NCBI RefSeq assembly: GCF_004122035.1 | Contig: NZ_SAXA01000004.1 | Span: forward strand, 1-64,000 | Length of the DNA: 64,000 nucleotides | Reading direction: 5' to 3' | Origin: Ancylomarina salipaludis | Lineage (GTDB): Bacteria; Bacteroidota; Bacteroidia; Bacteroidales; Marinifilaceae | Shown here: positions 8,552 to 16,218 of the stretch, piece after piece | How positions within the stretch are numbered: position 1 is the stretch's first letter | Layout: every line of letters starts with the position of its first letter | Position numbers and translations under genes: made by a program | Notes under the pieces: generated by a model | Database searches by the model: none | What the model saw: only the letters and a program-made list of their open reading frames with translations | Told to the model about the DNA's origin: nothing

Positions 8552-8722
8552 ATTCTTTTCTGATCGCGTAAATGTAAACAAAAAACAGAAGTCTAAAATG
8601 GTATAAGAAATCCGGGACTGGTTTTAATTGGGAAAACAGATGAGTTATCTTCTTAATGTATTCTTAGCGAGCACATTAGGTGTTGCGCGTATAATTGTTA
8701 AATTATTTTAACAGGCTTAAAT

Positions 8723-8754
8723 GTAGGGTTTTCCCCCATTCGATTTAGGACTAG
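8723..8754 (+). promoter_or_regulatory. Shared stress-regulon element upstream of usp genes
   Basis: GTAGGGTTTTCCCCC (8723-8737) followed by ATTCGATTTAGGACTAG. A near copy (14 of 15 bases, then TTCGATTAGCCTAG) lies ahead of nhaA at 12815-12852. The GGG-N4-CCC core resembles the sites of NarL/DosR-type regulators, and such a regulator is encoded between the two sites. Confidence 0.55.
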
Positions 8755-8808
8755 CCCTGTTTCCCCAATATGGGAGAGCCCATACATTTGTCCAATAAAA
8801 ATTGTGAT

Positions 8809-9636
8809 ATGCCAACAGAAAAATTTGACAAATCTAAAAGGGAAAAATTGAATATTTTGATTTTAGCCGACTATTCAGAAGGCAATAGAGCTGCAATTCA
8901 TTTTGCAATGCGATATCTCTATCGTCCGGGTTCATTATTTCATTTTATACAAACCTGGCATAAACCGAATTTTGGATCTTCGATGGTTCGGGATTTAACA
9001 CCCATGCTTGAGGGAATCGCCAATAGTGAGTTGGAGAATTTGAGATTACACTTGAAAGATTGCTATTCGATGCCTGATGACCAGATTCGTCTAATATCTT
9101 TTGAAGGAGATTTATCGTCTTTTTTTAAATCTGATACCTATCAATCTCAGGATTGGACGCTTGTTCTGGGATCGCATGACTACGAAAACTTATTTGCTCA
9201 TAAGTATAGGATGAATGAGTTAATCAATCAGGTATCTCAAGATTTATTTGTCTTGGCAGGATTTGCTAATGATAACACGATTTCAGAAATTTTTATGCTT
9301 GCCGATACAGATCAGACCGCAACTTCAAATTTATCCTTATTGAAAAAAATCGCAATTAGTGAAAAACCTGATATTCATGTTTGTTTATCTCAGCGATTTG
9401 ATTCATCTGAAGCAAGAAGAAATAGGGCACTGCCATTGATCGAAGCTTGTAAGGGTGCTAAGATAAATTTTTCGATGATTGAAAATGGAGAAGGTCAGAA
9501 AGAGTTGAAAGAATTTTCGAGGTCTAAGGGGAATAAACTGATTCTGTTTGAGAAGAATTCTCAACGTCGATTTCAAAATGGAATGAGATCGTGTTTGGAC
9601 GTTTGGTTTTTAAAAAGTAAAGGTATTCGTATTTGA
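8809..9636 (+). CDS. Divergent universal stress protein-like, tandem domains
   Basis: A roughly 275-residue cytosolic protein with a UspA-type fold: LNILILADYSEGNRAAIHFAMRYL is the first strand and helix of a Usp domain, SQDWTLVLGSHD the fourth strand region, and a second, more degenerate half follows from about residue 150. The ATP-binding G-x2-G-x9-G loop is not visible, so nucleotide binding is doubtful. The frame also has an ATG at 8770 (MGEPIHLS...); I chose 8809 because the conserved promoter element ends only about 15 bp before 8770. It is 18 bp upstream of a second usp gene and probably co-transcribed with it. Confidence 0.75.
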   Translation: MPTEKFDKSKREKLNILILADYSEGNRAAIHFAMRYLYRPGSLFHFIQTWHKPNFGSSMVRDLTPMLEGIANSELENLRLHLKDCYSMPDDQIRLISFEGDLSSFFKSDTYQSQDWTLVLGSHDYENLFAHKYRMNELINQVSQDLFVLAGFANDNTISEIFMLADTDQTATSNLSLLKKIAISEKPDIHVCLSQRFDSSEARRNRALPLIEACKGAKINFSMIENGEGQKELKEFSRSKGNKLILFEKNSQRRFQNGMRSCLDVWFLKSKGIRI

Positions 9637-9654
9637 AATTATTAGGAGATTGAT

Positions 9655-10599
9655 ATGAAAGATATTAAACTAGAACGTATTCTTGTGCCTGTTAGTCTAA
9701 GTGGTGATGGGGAAGATGCCTTGAAGCAAGCTGTTTTTTTTAAGAAAAAAATGGGTTCTAAAGTGACATTGATTCATGTAACACCAGCGGCTTCAAATTT
9801 AAAGAGCTTGGTTCAAACGGAACTTAACAAACGCCTTCAGGCAAGGGCTATGGTAAGATTGATTCGATTTGCTAAAATTCACTTTAAGGGACGAATTCCT
9901 GATTATGTGGATTTAAGAGTTGAAGTTGGTCAGCATGTATCAAGAATAATTGAAATTGCTAATAAAGAGAATTACGATTTGGTAATTATTCGAAAGAATG
10001 AGCGTATAGAAGGTCTGGTTGGGAAATTTAAAAAGCACAGTGCCGATAAGATTGTTCAGGAAATTATATGTCCAGTTTTGTCAGTGAAAGATCGATGGAC
10101 ATATAGGGGTGTTCGAAATATCTTGGTGCCGATTGACGTCAGACGTCAATCACGAGATTTATTGAATTGGTCAGTTTATTTTGGGAAGATATTAAATGCA
10201 AAGATCACTTTAATTTCGGTATTAAGCGTGAAAATTGAACTTGAAAAGAGTTTAGCTTATAAAAAAGCCAAATTGCTCGAACGTTCAATTAGTGCAGAAG
10301 GGATCATTTGTGAAGCCAGAATATTTGAAAATGAGGGTGAAGATAAAATAGAAAGTCTACTGCAATATGCTAAGCAGGAAAAAGCCGATTTGGTATTAGC
10401 GCAAGCTGCACAGGAAGTTCTGTTTGGTGATTCCGAGTCAGAAAACTTTACGTCCAGATTATTGCATGATTCTATAAAACCGGTTTTAAGGTTGGGGTCT
10501 GTTAGGGCTCGTTATTTGAAAGGCTTATTAGGCGCTCAGATACCTCTTAGTTTGACAGTTGAGCAGCTTGTTTCAGATCAGATTGAGGTAGAATCATAA
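9655..10599 (+). CDS. Universal stress protein, two tandem Usp domains
   Basis: A 314-residue protein with two Usp domains. Domain 1 (about 5-150) begins LERILVPVSLSGDGEDALKQAVFF and ends IICPVLSV; domain 2 (about 158-295) begins VRNILVPIDVRRQSRDLLNWSVYF and contains KQEKADLVLAQAA and SIKPVLRLG. The usual G-x2-G-x9-G(S/T) ATP loop is only partly kept. Such proteins bind nucleotides or signal stress or redox state. An AGGAGATTGAT sequence 5 bp before the ATG is an unusually good Shine-Dalgarno for this phylum. Linked to the preceding usp gene, the downstream two-component pair and nhaA. Confidence 0.88.
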   Translation: MKDIKLERILVPVSLSGDGEDALKQAVFFKKKMGSKVTLIHVTPAASNLKSLVQTELNKRLQARAMVRLIRFAKIHFKGRIPDYVDLRVEVGQHVSRIIEIANKENYDLVIIRKNERIEGLVGKFKKHSADKIVQEIICPVLSVKDRWTYRGVRNILVPIDVRRQSRDLLNWSVYFGKILNAKITLISVLSVKIELEKSLAYKKAKLLERSISAEGIICEARIFENEGEDKIESLLQYAKQEKADLVLAQAAQEVLFGDSESENFTSRLLHDSIKPVLRLGSVRARYLKGLLGAQIPLSLTVEQLVSDQIEVES

Positions 10600-10680
10600 T
10601 GAGTTAAAATTATCATAAAGGTCAATTAACTGAAACAATCATGTGCGATAGTTTGGGGTAAATCGCAGTAGTTGACCATT

Positions 10681-10722
10681 AGGGAAACTTTCTTTATTTG
10701 TAGAAGGAAGTTTTCCCTATTT
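10681..10722 (+). terminator. Probable terminator after the usp operon
   Basis: AGGGAAACTTTCTT and AAGGAAGTTTTCCCT form a long imperfect stem, followed by ATTTTGG. The U-tract is short, so this could also be an operator palindrome for the kinase gene promoter. Confidence 0.45.
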
Positions 10723-10747
10723 TGGCTCAAATTTCTTATCAAATAGG

Positions 10748-10776
10748 TTTAGAGCTCGTTAATAATTGTAATTTTG
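10748..10776 (+). promoter_or_regulatory. Candidate promoter of the histidine kinase gene
   Basis: TAATTTTG at 10769-10776 matches TAnnTTTG, with GTTT near 10747-10750 at -33. The start codon lies 40 bp downstream. Confidence 0.45.
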
Positions 10777-10816
10777 TTTAGAGTCGTGTACAATACAATC
10801 CTAAGAATTTCAATTT

Positions 10817-12067
10817 ATGCTTTCAAAAAAGAATTTTCATACCAAGCAAAAGGTAATTTCTGTTTTGCTACTATTTAGCTTTTTTGCCTTTGCCGGAATT
10901 ATTTACACCTTTCGAATTAGTTCAATAATAGATGCCAGGCACATAAAGCTGGTTGAGTACTCTGAAAATGTAGAGGTTGAAGTTTTCAATGGTAGAATTC
11001 AAATGGATGATGGTCTGATTCAGAAAGATAGCTTAGCTTATATTGGAATTAAAAAAAGTTTTGATAAAGCCATTTTATATGTCAATCGATTGGCTGAGAT
11101 TGCAAATAAAACCAAAAGGGATGTTCCTGATAGTAATCAGATTTTTGAACAAAAACTTTCCGAAACCAAAACTTCAATAGAGCATTTGGAGCAGTTAATA
11201 ATGTCGGGGCATTATCATAAGAGACAAAGCTTGGATAGTACCATGTTGCGGGCTTATCTTGATTTTAATCGCATATTTACCGAGTACGAAAAAACGCTTC
11301 AGAATTATATCAATGAGAGTAATTCAAGGCTTAAAAAAAAGATATTCCTTCTGCTGGGGGCTATTTTTGTTATTCTTTTGGTTAGTCTGTTACTTATAGC
11401 CAGATTAATGGATTCGTTGATGAAGGCTGATCGACAAATTCTCAGTAATACCATGGATGTAGAACAAAGAGAGCGACGAAGAATTGCCATGGATCTACAC
11501 GATGGTTTAGGTGCTATTCTATCGAGTGTGGGCATGTACAGCAAAATTCTCGAGAAAGAACTTATAGACAATAAGCATGCGGGTGAAAAACTGAAACATA
11601 TAACAAATCTTTCCAATCAGGCACTGCAGGCAGTTGGTGAGATTATTAATAATCTGAATCCTTCTATTCTGAATCGATATAATATTGTTGAATCCTTGGA
11701 GAAATTGTGTGCCAAAATGAACAGCATTGGGAAAATGACAGTTGAGTTTGATAGTAGCCAGTTTAGCGGAGAAATGACCAAAAGTAAGGAGGTAATGCTT
11801 TATCGTATTTCAGGTGAATTGTTGAATAATAGTTTGAAACATGCCAATGCTGATCATGCTACAATTAAGCTATCACGAATCCGGAGTCATGTGATTCTTT
11901 CGTATCATGATAATGGAGTTGGTTTTGAAATAAGTAAATTAGCCATGCATGGTAATGATAAAATGGGTTTGTCCAATATTGTTGAACGCGTCGAGTCTAT
12001 AGGTGGGCATTGTGTTCTGGAAAGCTCACCGGGTAACGGTTTTACAATAAAAATTGAGTTTAATTAA
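10817..12067 (+). CDS. NarL/DegS-type sensor histidine kinase (HisKA_3)
   Basis: A 416-residue membrane kinase. Transmembrane segment 1 spans about 16-34, a helical extracytoplasmic sensor region about 35-170, and transmembrane segment 2 about 174-195. The dimerisation/phosphoacceptor motif is RERRRIAMDLHDGLG with the phosphorylated His at 228, typical of HisKA_3 kinases. The HATPase_c domain follows (N box GELLNNSLKHANA, G1 DNGVGFE, G2 MGLSNIVERVE). It belongs with the response regulator whose start is 22 bp after its stop codon. The sensed signal is unknown; usp and nhaA neighbours suggest an ionic or energy stress. Confidence 0.93.
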   Translation: MLSKKNFHTKQKVISVLLLFSFFAFAGIIYTFRISSIIDARHIKLVEYSENVEVEVFNGRIQMDDGLIQKDSLAYIGIKKSFDKAILYVNRLAEIANKTKRDVPDSNQIFEQKLSETKTSIEHLEQLIMSGHYHKRQSLDSTMLRAYLDFNRIFTEYEKTLQNYINESNSRLKKKIFLLLGAIFVILLVSLLLIARLMDSLMKADRQILSNTMDVEQRERRRIAMDLHDGLGAILSSVGMYSKILEKELIDNKHAGEKLKHITNLSNQALQAVGEIINNLNPSILNRYNIVESLEKLCAKMNSIGKMTVEFDSSQFSGEMTKSKEVMLYRISGELLNNSLKHANADHATIKLSRIRSHVILSYHDNGVGFEISKLAMHGNDKMGLSNIVERVESIGGHCVLESSPGNGFTIKIEFN

Positions 12068-12089
12068 AGGGATTTTAAAGAGCAATAAG

Positions 12090-12743
12090 ATGGAAAAGAT
12101 AAAGATAGTTTTGGTAGACGATCATAAGATTTTTAGAGATGGTTTTCGTCTTTTGTTGCAGAGTTTTCCCTATGTAGAGATTATTGGGGAAGCGTCAAAT
12201 GGACAGGAATTTCTTGATTTACTAAAAATACAAGTTCCCGAAATTGTCTTTATGGATATTAATATGCCTCAGGTTGATGGGGTTGAGGCCAGTAGACGAG
12301 CCGTAGAGCAATTCCCTGATATTAAAATTATTGCTCTCACGACTTTTCTCGATGAGGATTATCTTGAACAGATGCTTATGGCTGGTGTAGAGGCTTATAT
12401 GCTTAAAAATTCTGAATTGGATGAATTTGAGAAAGCGATCATGAAGGTTCACACAGGTGGCAACTATTTTTCTGGTGAGATTGTTAGTTTGTTGTCGGAT
12501 AAACTGAATCGTTTTAGAAAACGTAAGAAGGAACAAGCTGTTTTACCCGTATTCACCGAGAGAGAAAAGGAAATTATTGATTTAATTTGTAAAGGCTACG
12601 GTAACAAGGAAATAGCTGAGAAGACATTTTTAAGCACTAAAACAGTTGAAAAGCATAAGAGTAGTCTTTTTCAAAAAACCAATACGTTCAATACGGTTAA
12701 TCTGGTTATATATGCCTTCAAAAATCAGATTGTAAATCCGTAA
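12090..12743 (+). CDS. LuxR/NarL-family response regulator
   Basis: A 217-residue DNA-binding response regulator. The REC domain (about 1-120) has the acidic pair in VDDHKIFRDG, the phosphoacceptor Asp56 in IVFMDINMPQVDG, the switch residue in IALTTFLDEDYL, and the conserved Lys in YMLKNSE. The C-terminal HTH (about 148-212: FTEREKEIIDLICKGYGNKEIAEKTFLSTKTVEKH) is a textbook LuxR helix-turn-helix. The frame opens at a TTG at 12054 inside the kinase gene, but ATG 12090 starts the standard MEKIKIVLVDDH. Likely targets are the matching elements at 8723 and 12815 (inference). Confidence 0.94.
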   Translation: MEKIKIVLVDDHKIFRDGFRLLLQSFPYVEIIGEASNGQEFLDLLKIQVPEIVFMDINMPQVDGVEASRRAVEQFPDIKIIALTTFLDEDYLEQMLMAGVEAYMLKNSELDEFEKAIMKVHTGGNYFSGEIVSLLSDKLNRFRKRKKEQAVLPVFTEREKEIIDLICKGYGNKEIAEKTFLSTKTVEKHKSSLFQKTNTFNTVNLVIYAFKNQIVNP

Positions 12744-12814
12744 TTAAGCATGCATTATAATTTTATAGTGAGGACGTGATTTTAAGCAAGCTTGTTTTGA
12801 AGAGGTTTTTCGAA

Positions 12815-12860
12815 GTAGGGATTTCCCCCTTTATAAAGTTCGATTAGCCTAGTAATTTTG
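12815..12860 (+). promoter_or_regulatory. Shared stress-regulon element and promoter of nhaA
   Basis: GTAGGGATTTCCCCC (12815-12829), then TTCGATTAGCCTAG (12839-12852), then the -7 box TAATTTTG (12853-12860). It is a near copy of the element at 8723-8754 before the usp genes. Transcription would start near 12867, leaving a leader of about 95 nt. Confidence 0.6.
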
Positions 12861-12962
12861 CCACGTACAGAGGGAGCCGCCTTTTTATTTTCTCATTGAA
12901 GCAATTGGGTTTTAAACAAAATTGCAAGCGTACAGAAGACCGATTTTGACTAAAAAAGAATA

Positions 12963-14300
12963 ATGATGATACAATTTTTAAAAAAGAAATTACCACTCGA
13001 TCGAATAAAAGATCCACTTGTTGAATTTGTTAAACTTGAAGCCTTTGGAGGAATAGTTTTAATGACTTTTACTCTTTTGGCCTTAGGGTTGGCAAACTCA
13101 TTTTTGGGCGATATTTTTATAGCCTATTGGGAAAAGCATGTTGGTTTGCATTTTGGCGACTGGGAGCTGAGTAAAACATTAATTCACTGGATTAATGATG
13201 GCTTGATGGCAATTTTCTTTTTTGTTGTAGGACTTGAAATAAAAAGGGAAATGTTGACGGGAGGTTTGTCTTCTTTGAAAAATGCAACCCTTCCTATTTT
13301 TGCAGCTGTTGGTGGTATGTTAATACCTGCACTTATTTATGTTTTCTTCAATAGAGAAGGTGCAGGAACTCATGGTTGGGGAATTCCCATGGCCACTGAT
13401 ATTGCTTTTGCTTTGGGTATTCTGATTCTACTGGGGAATAGAATTCCTGTTTCCTTGAAACTTCTCTTAACTTCAATCGCTATTGTTGACGATATAGGTG
13501 CTGTAATTGTGATTGCTTTGTTTTATACGTCTGAGATCGATTGGATGTATCTGATTTATGGAGGAGGAATATATGTTCTGCTATGGGGATTAAACCTATT
13601 GAAAATAAGAAGTATACCTGTCTATTTGTTTCTGGGGCTTTTGTTATGGTATGCATTATTAAAATCAGGTGTGCATGCTACCTTAGCGGGTATCCTTTTG
13701 GCATTAACGATTCCGGCTCGTGCTAATTGTAATGTGCTTGAATTTATTAAGTCAGGTACTTCTTTGCTAACACAAATGAGTACAATGCCGGCCAACAGTA
13801 CGGTAGCTGAAAAGGACAAGCACATTCAATCATCAATTGAAACGATAGAGGATAATTGTAAGGAAGTTATTTCTCCTTTACAACGTTTGGAGCATGCACT
13901 TCATCCCTGGGTTGCCTATCTTATTGTGCCTTTGTTTGCATTTGCCAATGCGGGTATTTTTATCGATCATCAACTTTTAAATCAGGTTTTCGAACCGATT
14001 TCACTGGGAATTATATTGGGGCTTTTTCTTGGTAAACCCCTTGGGATATTTCTTTTTTCTTTTGTGGGAGTTCGTTTGGGATTTGCTCAGAAGCCACTTG
14101 ACGTTTGTTGGTCACAAATTTTAGGAATTGGTTTTCTAGGAGGTATTGGCTTTACCATGTCATTTTTTGTATCACAGCTAGCCTTCAGCGATGCCAGTGT
14201 ATTGAGTCTTGCAAAAGTGGCTGTTCTGATTGCATCACTGCTGTCAGGTCTAATCGGTTTTCTGATACTAAAATATTTTTGTAACAATCAAACTAATTAA
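12963..14300 (+). CDS. nhaA: Na+/H+ antiporter NhaA
   Basis: An inner-membrane electrogenic antiporter of 445 residues with 11-12 hydrophobic segments. NhaA signatures: INDGLMAIFFFVVGLEIKRE near residue 78, GWGIPMATDIAFALG near 138, the adjacent essential aspartates D176-D177 in AIVDDIGAVIVIALFY, and GIGFLGGIGFTMSFF near 390. It is longer than the E. coli protein because of a hydrophilic insert (about residues 270-310, TMPANSTVAEKDKHIQSSIE) seen in Bacteroidota members. It sits under the same promoter-element type as the usp genes, so it is likely induced with them. ATG ATG in tandem at the start. Confidence 0.96.
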   Translation: MMIQFLKKKLPLDRIKDPLVEFVKLEAFGGIVLMTFTLLALGLANSFLGDIFIAYWEKHVGLHFGDWELSKTLIHWINDGLMAIFFFVVGLEIKREMLTGGLSSLKNATLPIFAAVGGMLIPALIYVFFNREGAGTHGWGIPMATDIAFALGILILLGNRIPVSLKLLLTSIAIVDDIGAVIVIALFYTSEIDWMYLIYGGGIYVLLWGLNLLKIRSIPVYLFLGLLLWYALLKSGVHATLAGILLALTIPARANCNVLEFIKSGTSLLTQMSTMPANSTVAEKDKHIQSSIETIEDNCKEVISPLQRLEHALHPWVAYLIVPLFAFANAGIFIDHQLLNQVFEPISLGIILGLFLGKPLGIFLFSFVGVRLGFAQKPLDVCWSQILGIGFLGGIGFTMSFFVSQLAFSDASVLSLAKVAVLIASLLSGLIGFLILKYFCNNQTN

Positions 14301-14336
14301 TTTCAGATCAAGTTTAGTTTTTCAAGTTTAGTTTGT

Positions 14337-14365
14337 GGGCCGGAACCTTAGTTTCGGTCCTTTTT
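14337..14365 (+). terminator. Terminator after nhaA
   Basis: A 10-bp stem with two G-U pairs, GGGCCGGAAC / GTTTCGGTCC, loop CTTA, then TTTTT. Confidence 0.75.
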
Positions 14366-14400
14366 GTATATATATATAGATGTGAAATTGACAAAATAAA

Positions 14401-14414
14401 AGTGAACGTTCATT
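14401..14414. promoter_or_regulatory. TetR operator 1 (AGTGAACGTTCATT)
   Basis: A 10-bp perfect palindrome TGAACGTTCA with one mismatch in the outer bases relative to the copy at 16185-16198. It lies about 20 bp ahead of the -7 box of the doxX-tetR-SDR operon, where binding would block the -33 region. Confidence 0.7.
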
Positions 14415-14433
14415 CATTTTTAAAATATTTATC

Positions 14434-14441
14434 TATATTTG
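14434..14441 (+). promoter_or_regulatory. -7 box of the doxX-tetR-SDR operon
   Basis: TATATTTG matches TAnnTTTG. The operator at 14401-14414 covers the expected -33 position. Confidence 0.5.
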
Positions 14442-14491
14442 CATGTGTAAAGACAATCTGATGTGTTGAATAATTAAACGAATTGAGAATA

Positions 14492-14881
14492 ATGAAGAAT
14501 AGTACAAACAAAATATGGCTAGCAGTGAGAATCCTTTTTGCCATTTTCATGATAATGGGTGGGGTACAGCATTTTCTAAAACCAGATTTCTATTTGCCAT
14601 TTGTTCCGGGATTTATGCCATTTCCTATGGCAATTATTTATCTGTCGGGACTGGTTGAAATTTTGTTGGGAGCTTTACTTATTTTTCCTAAGTATAAAAA
14701 GCTTGCTTCTTTGGGAATATTCATTCTCATGCTGATATTCTTGCCAATTCATATTAGAGATGTATTTTCTGATACACCGGCAATTGGGAGTCATAAGGCC
14801 GCACTCATTCGTTTACCTTTTCAATTCCTGTTTATGGCAATAGCCTGGAAAATTTATCAAGTAGCATCAAAGAAACAATAG
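14492..14881 (+). CDS. DoxX-like membrane protein
   Basis: A 129-residue protein with four transmembrane helices (about 10-28, 45-65, 72-90, 105-122). The first helix continues into GGVQHFLKPDFYLPFVPGFMP, a typical DoxX-family loop, followed by YLSGLVEILLGALL. DoxX relatives are often linked to quinone or thiol redox enzymes, which suits the reductase neighbours. The frame opens at a TTG at 14483; ATG 14492 is preferred. First gene of a three-gene operon; the tetR start is 7 bp after its stop. Confidence 0.82.
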   Translation: MKNSTNKIWLAVRILFAIFMIMGGVQHFLKPDFYLPFVPGFMPFPMAIIYLSGLVEILLGALLIFPKYKKLASLGIFILMLIFLPIHIRDVFSDTPAIGSHKAALIRLPFQFLFMAIAWKIYQVASKKQ

Positions 14882-14887
14882 CAAAGC

Positions 14888-15466
14888 ATGGCAACACGAG
14901 TAAAAAGTATGGATAAGCGAAATGCATTATTAAAAGCAACCCTAAATTTGGTTAATAATAATGGTTTTCATGATGCGCCCATGTCGAAAATTGCTAAGAT
15001 GGCTAAAGTTTCACCTGCAACCATTTATATCTATTTCGAAAACAAGCAAGATTTAATTAATCAGTTATACCTGGAGGTTAAAATGGCTTTCACGCAATAT
15101 GCTTTTAAAGGCTATTGTTCCGAGATGCCTGTTAAGAAAGCTTTCGATTATATTTGGCACAATATAGCAGATTACAAACTCAAGGAAGTTGATGAAGCCT
15201 GGTTTCTATCCCAGTGTGATAACACCATCATGATTGATGAGGCTAGTAGAGAAGAAGGTTTGAAACAATTGCAACCTCTTCTCGATTTATGGGAAAGAGG
15301 ACAGAAGGAGGGAATTATCAAAGAGATGTCACCCTATTTATTATATGCTTATACCATTTATCCATTGGCTTTTTTGATGAATAGCCAAAAGCGAGGGTAT
15401 TATCATTTGGATGATAAAAGTTTGGAGCAAGCTTTGCAAGCGGCTTGGGATAGTATTCGAATTTAA
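14888..15466 (+). CDS. TetR/AcrR family transcriptional regulator
   Basis: A 192-residue repressor. The N-terminal HTH spans about residues 12-60 (ATLNLVNNNGFHDAPMSKIAKMAKVSPATIYIYFENKQDLI), the canonical TetR arrangement; the helical C-terminal ligand domain has no recognisable effector motif. It is in the middle of the operon it probably represses. Two copies of the palindrome AATGAACGTTCATT stand before this operon and before the next one, making it the likely binder of both. By analogy with related regulators of enone reductase and YqhD genes, the effector may be an electrophile or aldehyde (inference). Confidence 0.92.
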   Translation: MATRVKSMDKRNALLKATLNLVNNNGFHDAPMSKIAKMAKVSPATIYIYFENKQDLINQLYLEVKMAFTQYAFKGYCSEMPVKKAFDYIWHNIADYKLKEVDEAWFLSQCDNTIMIDEASREEGLKQLQPLLDLWERGQKEGIIKEMSPYLLYAYTIYPLAFLMNSQKRGYYHLDDKSLEQALQAAWDSIRI

Positions 15467-15477
15467 TGGGTTGAAAA

Positions 15478-16140
15478 ATGGGAAAAACAGCGATTATATT
15501 AGGTGCCACAGGGCTGACAGGAAAATTACTTTTAAATCGTTTATTGGCTGATGAAAGCTATGAAACGGTTAAAGTGTTTTCACGAAGAGTTTTTGGATTA
15601 GAACATCCTAAATTGGATGTGTATGTAGGTGATCTTTTAAAACTTGAACATTTTCAGTCCGATTTTACGGGAGATGAATTGTTTTGTTGCATAGGGACTA
15701 CAGCAAAGAAAACGAAAGATAAAGCCATTTATAAGAAAATTGATTATGGCATTCCTGTAGCTGCAGCTAAACTTTGTAAGAAGAATGGTGTTGAAAGTTT
15801 TACGGTTGTATCAGCTTTGGGGGCAGATGCGTCCAGTCGAATTTTTTACAACAGAATTAAGGGAGAGATGGAGCAGGAGGTTTTGAATCTGAAAATAAGG
15901 AACACTTATATTTTAAGACCTTCTTTAATAAAAGGACTACGAATTGAAAAGCGTCTGGGTGAAGCTATCGCTTCGTGTTTTATGAATCTGATTCAGGTGT
16001 TTTTGGTAGGTAGATATAGAAAATACAGAGTCATTGAAGCTGAAACTATTGCTTCTGCTATGCATCAGTTGAATCAAATAAAACCTGAGGATCAGATTTT
16101 TGAATCAGACCGGATACAGGAATTTGGACAAAGATTATAA
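15478..16140 (+). CDS. Atypical SDR, NAD(P)H-binding protein (TIP30-like)
   Basis: A 220-residue Rossmann protein. The dinucleotide motif is GATGLTGKLL (residues 9-18), with SRR binding the NADP phosphate near residue 35, GDLL near 51 and a VSALGADASSRIFYNRIKGEME segment carrying the YxxxK pair (Y-N-R-I-K). It resembles HTATIP2/TIP30 and YbjT-like atypical short-chain reductases. The substrate is unknown. Third gene of the TetR operon, 11 bp after tetR. A CTAAGG...CCTTAG inverted repeat follows the stop (16153-16178) and may end the transcript. Confidence 0.82.
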   Translation: MGKTAIILGATGLTGKLLLNRLLADESYETVKVFSRRVFGLEHPKLDVYVGDLLKLEHFQSDFTGDELFCCIGTTAKKTKDKAIYKKIDYGIPVAAAKLCKKNGVESFTVVSALGADASSRIFYNRIKGEMEQEVLNLKIRNTYILRPSLIKGLRIEKRLGEAIASCFMNLIQVFLVGRYRKYRVIEAETIASAMHQLNQIKPEDQIFESDRIQEFGQRL

Positions 16141-16184
16141 ATAAAGAAGACGCTAAGGCAAAACTTTTTTTCACCTTAGTAAAG

Positions 16185-16198
16185 AATGAACGTTCATT
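16185..16198. promoter_or_regulatory. TetR operator 2 (AATGAACGTTCATT, perfect palindrome)
   Basis: A 14-bp perfect palindrome 20 bp before the ATG of the enone/quinone reductase gene, and the same sequence (13 of 14 bases) as operator 1 at 14401. It marks the reductase-yqhD-DJ-1 genes as members of the same regulon. Confidence 0.75.
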
Positions 16199-16218
16199 AA
16201 TAAATAAAAAGCTAAGAT

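Noticed and set aside
10681-10722. Binding site of the NarL-type regulator before its own kinase gene
   Set aside because: TAGGGAAA...TTTTCCCTA is reminiscent of the 8723/12815 element, but the spacing is much longer and the structure fits a terminator better.
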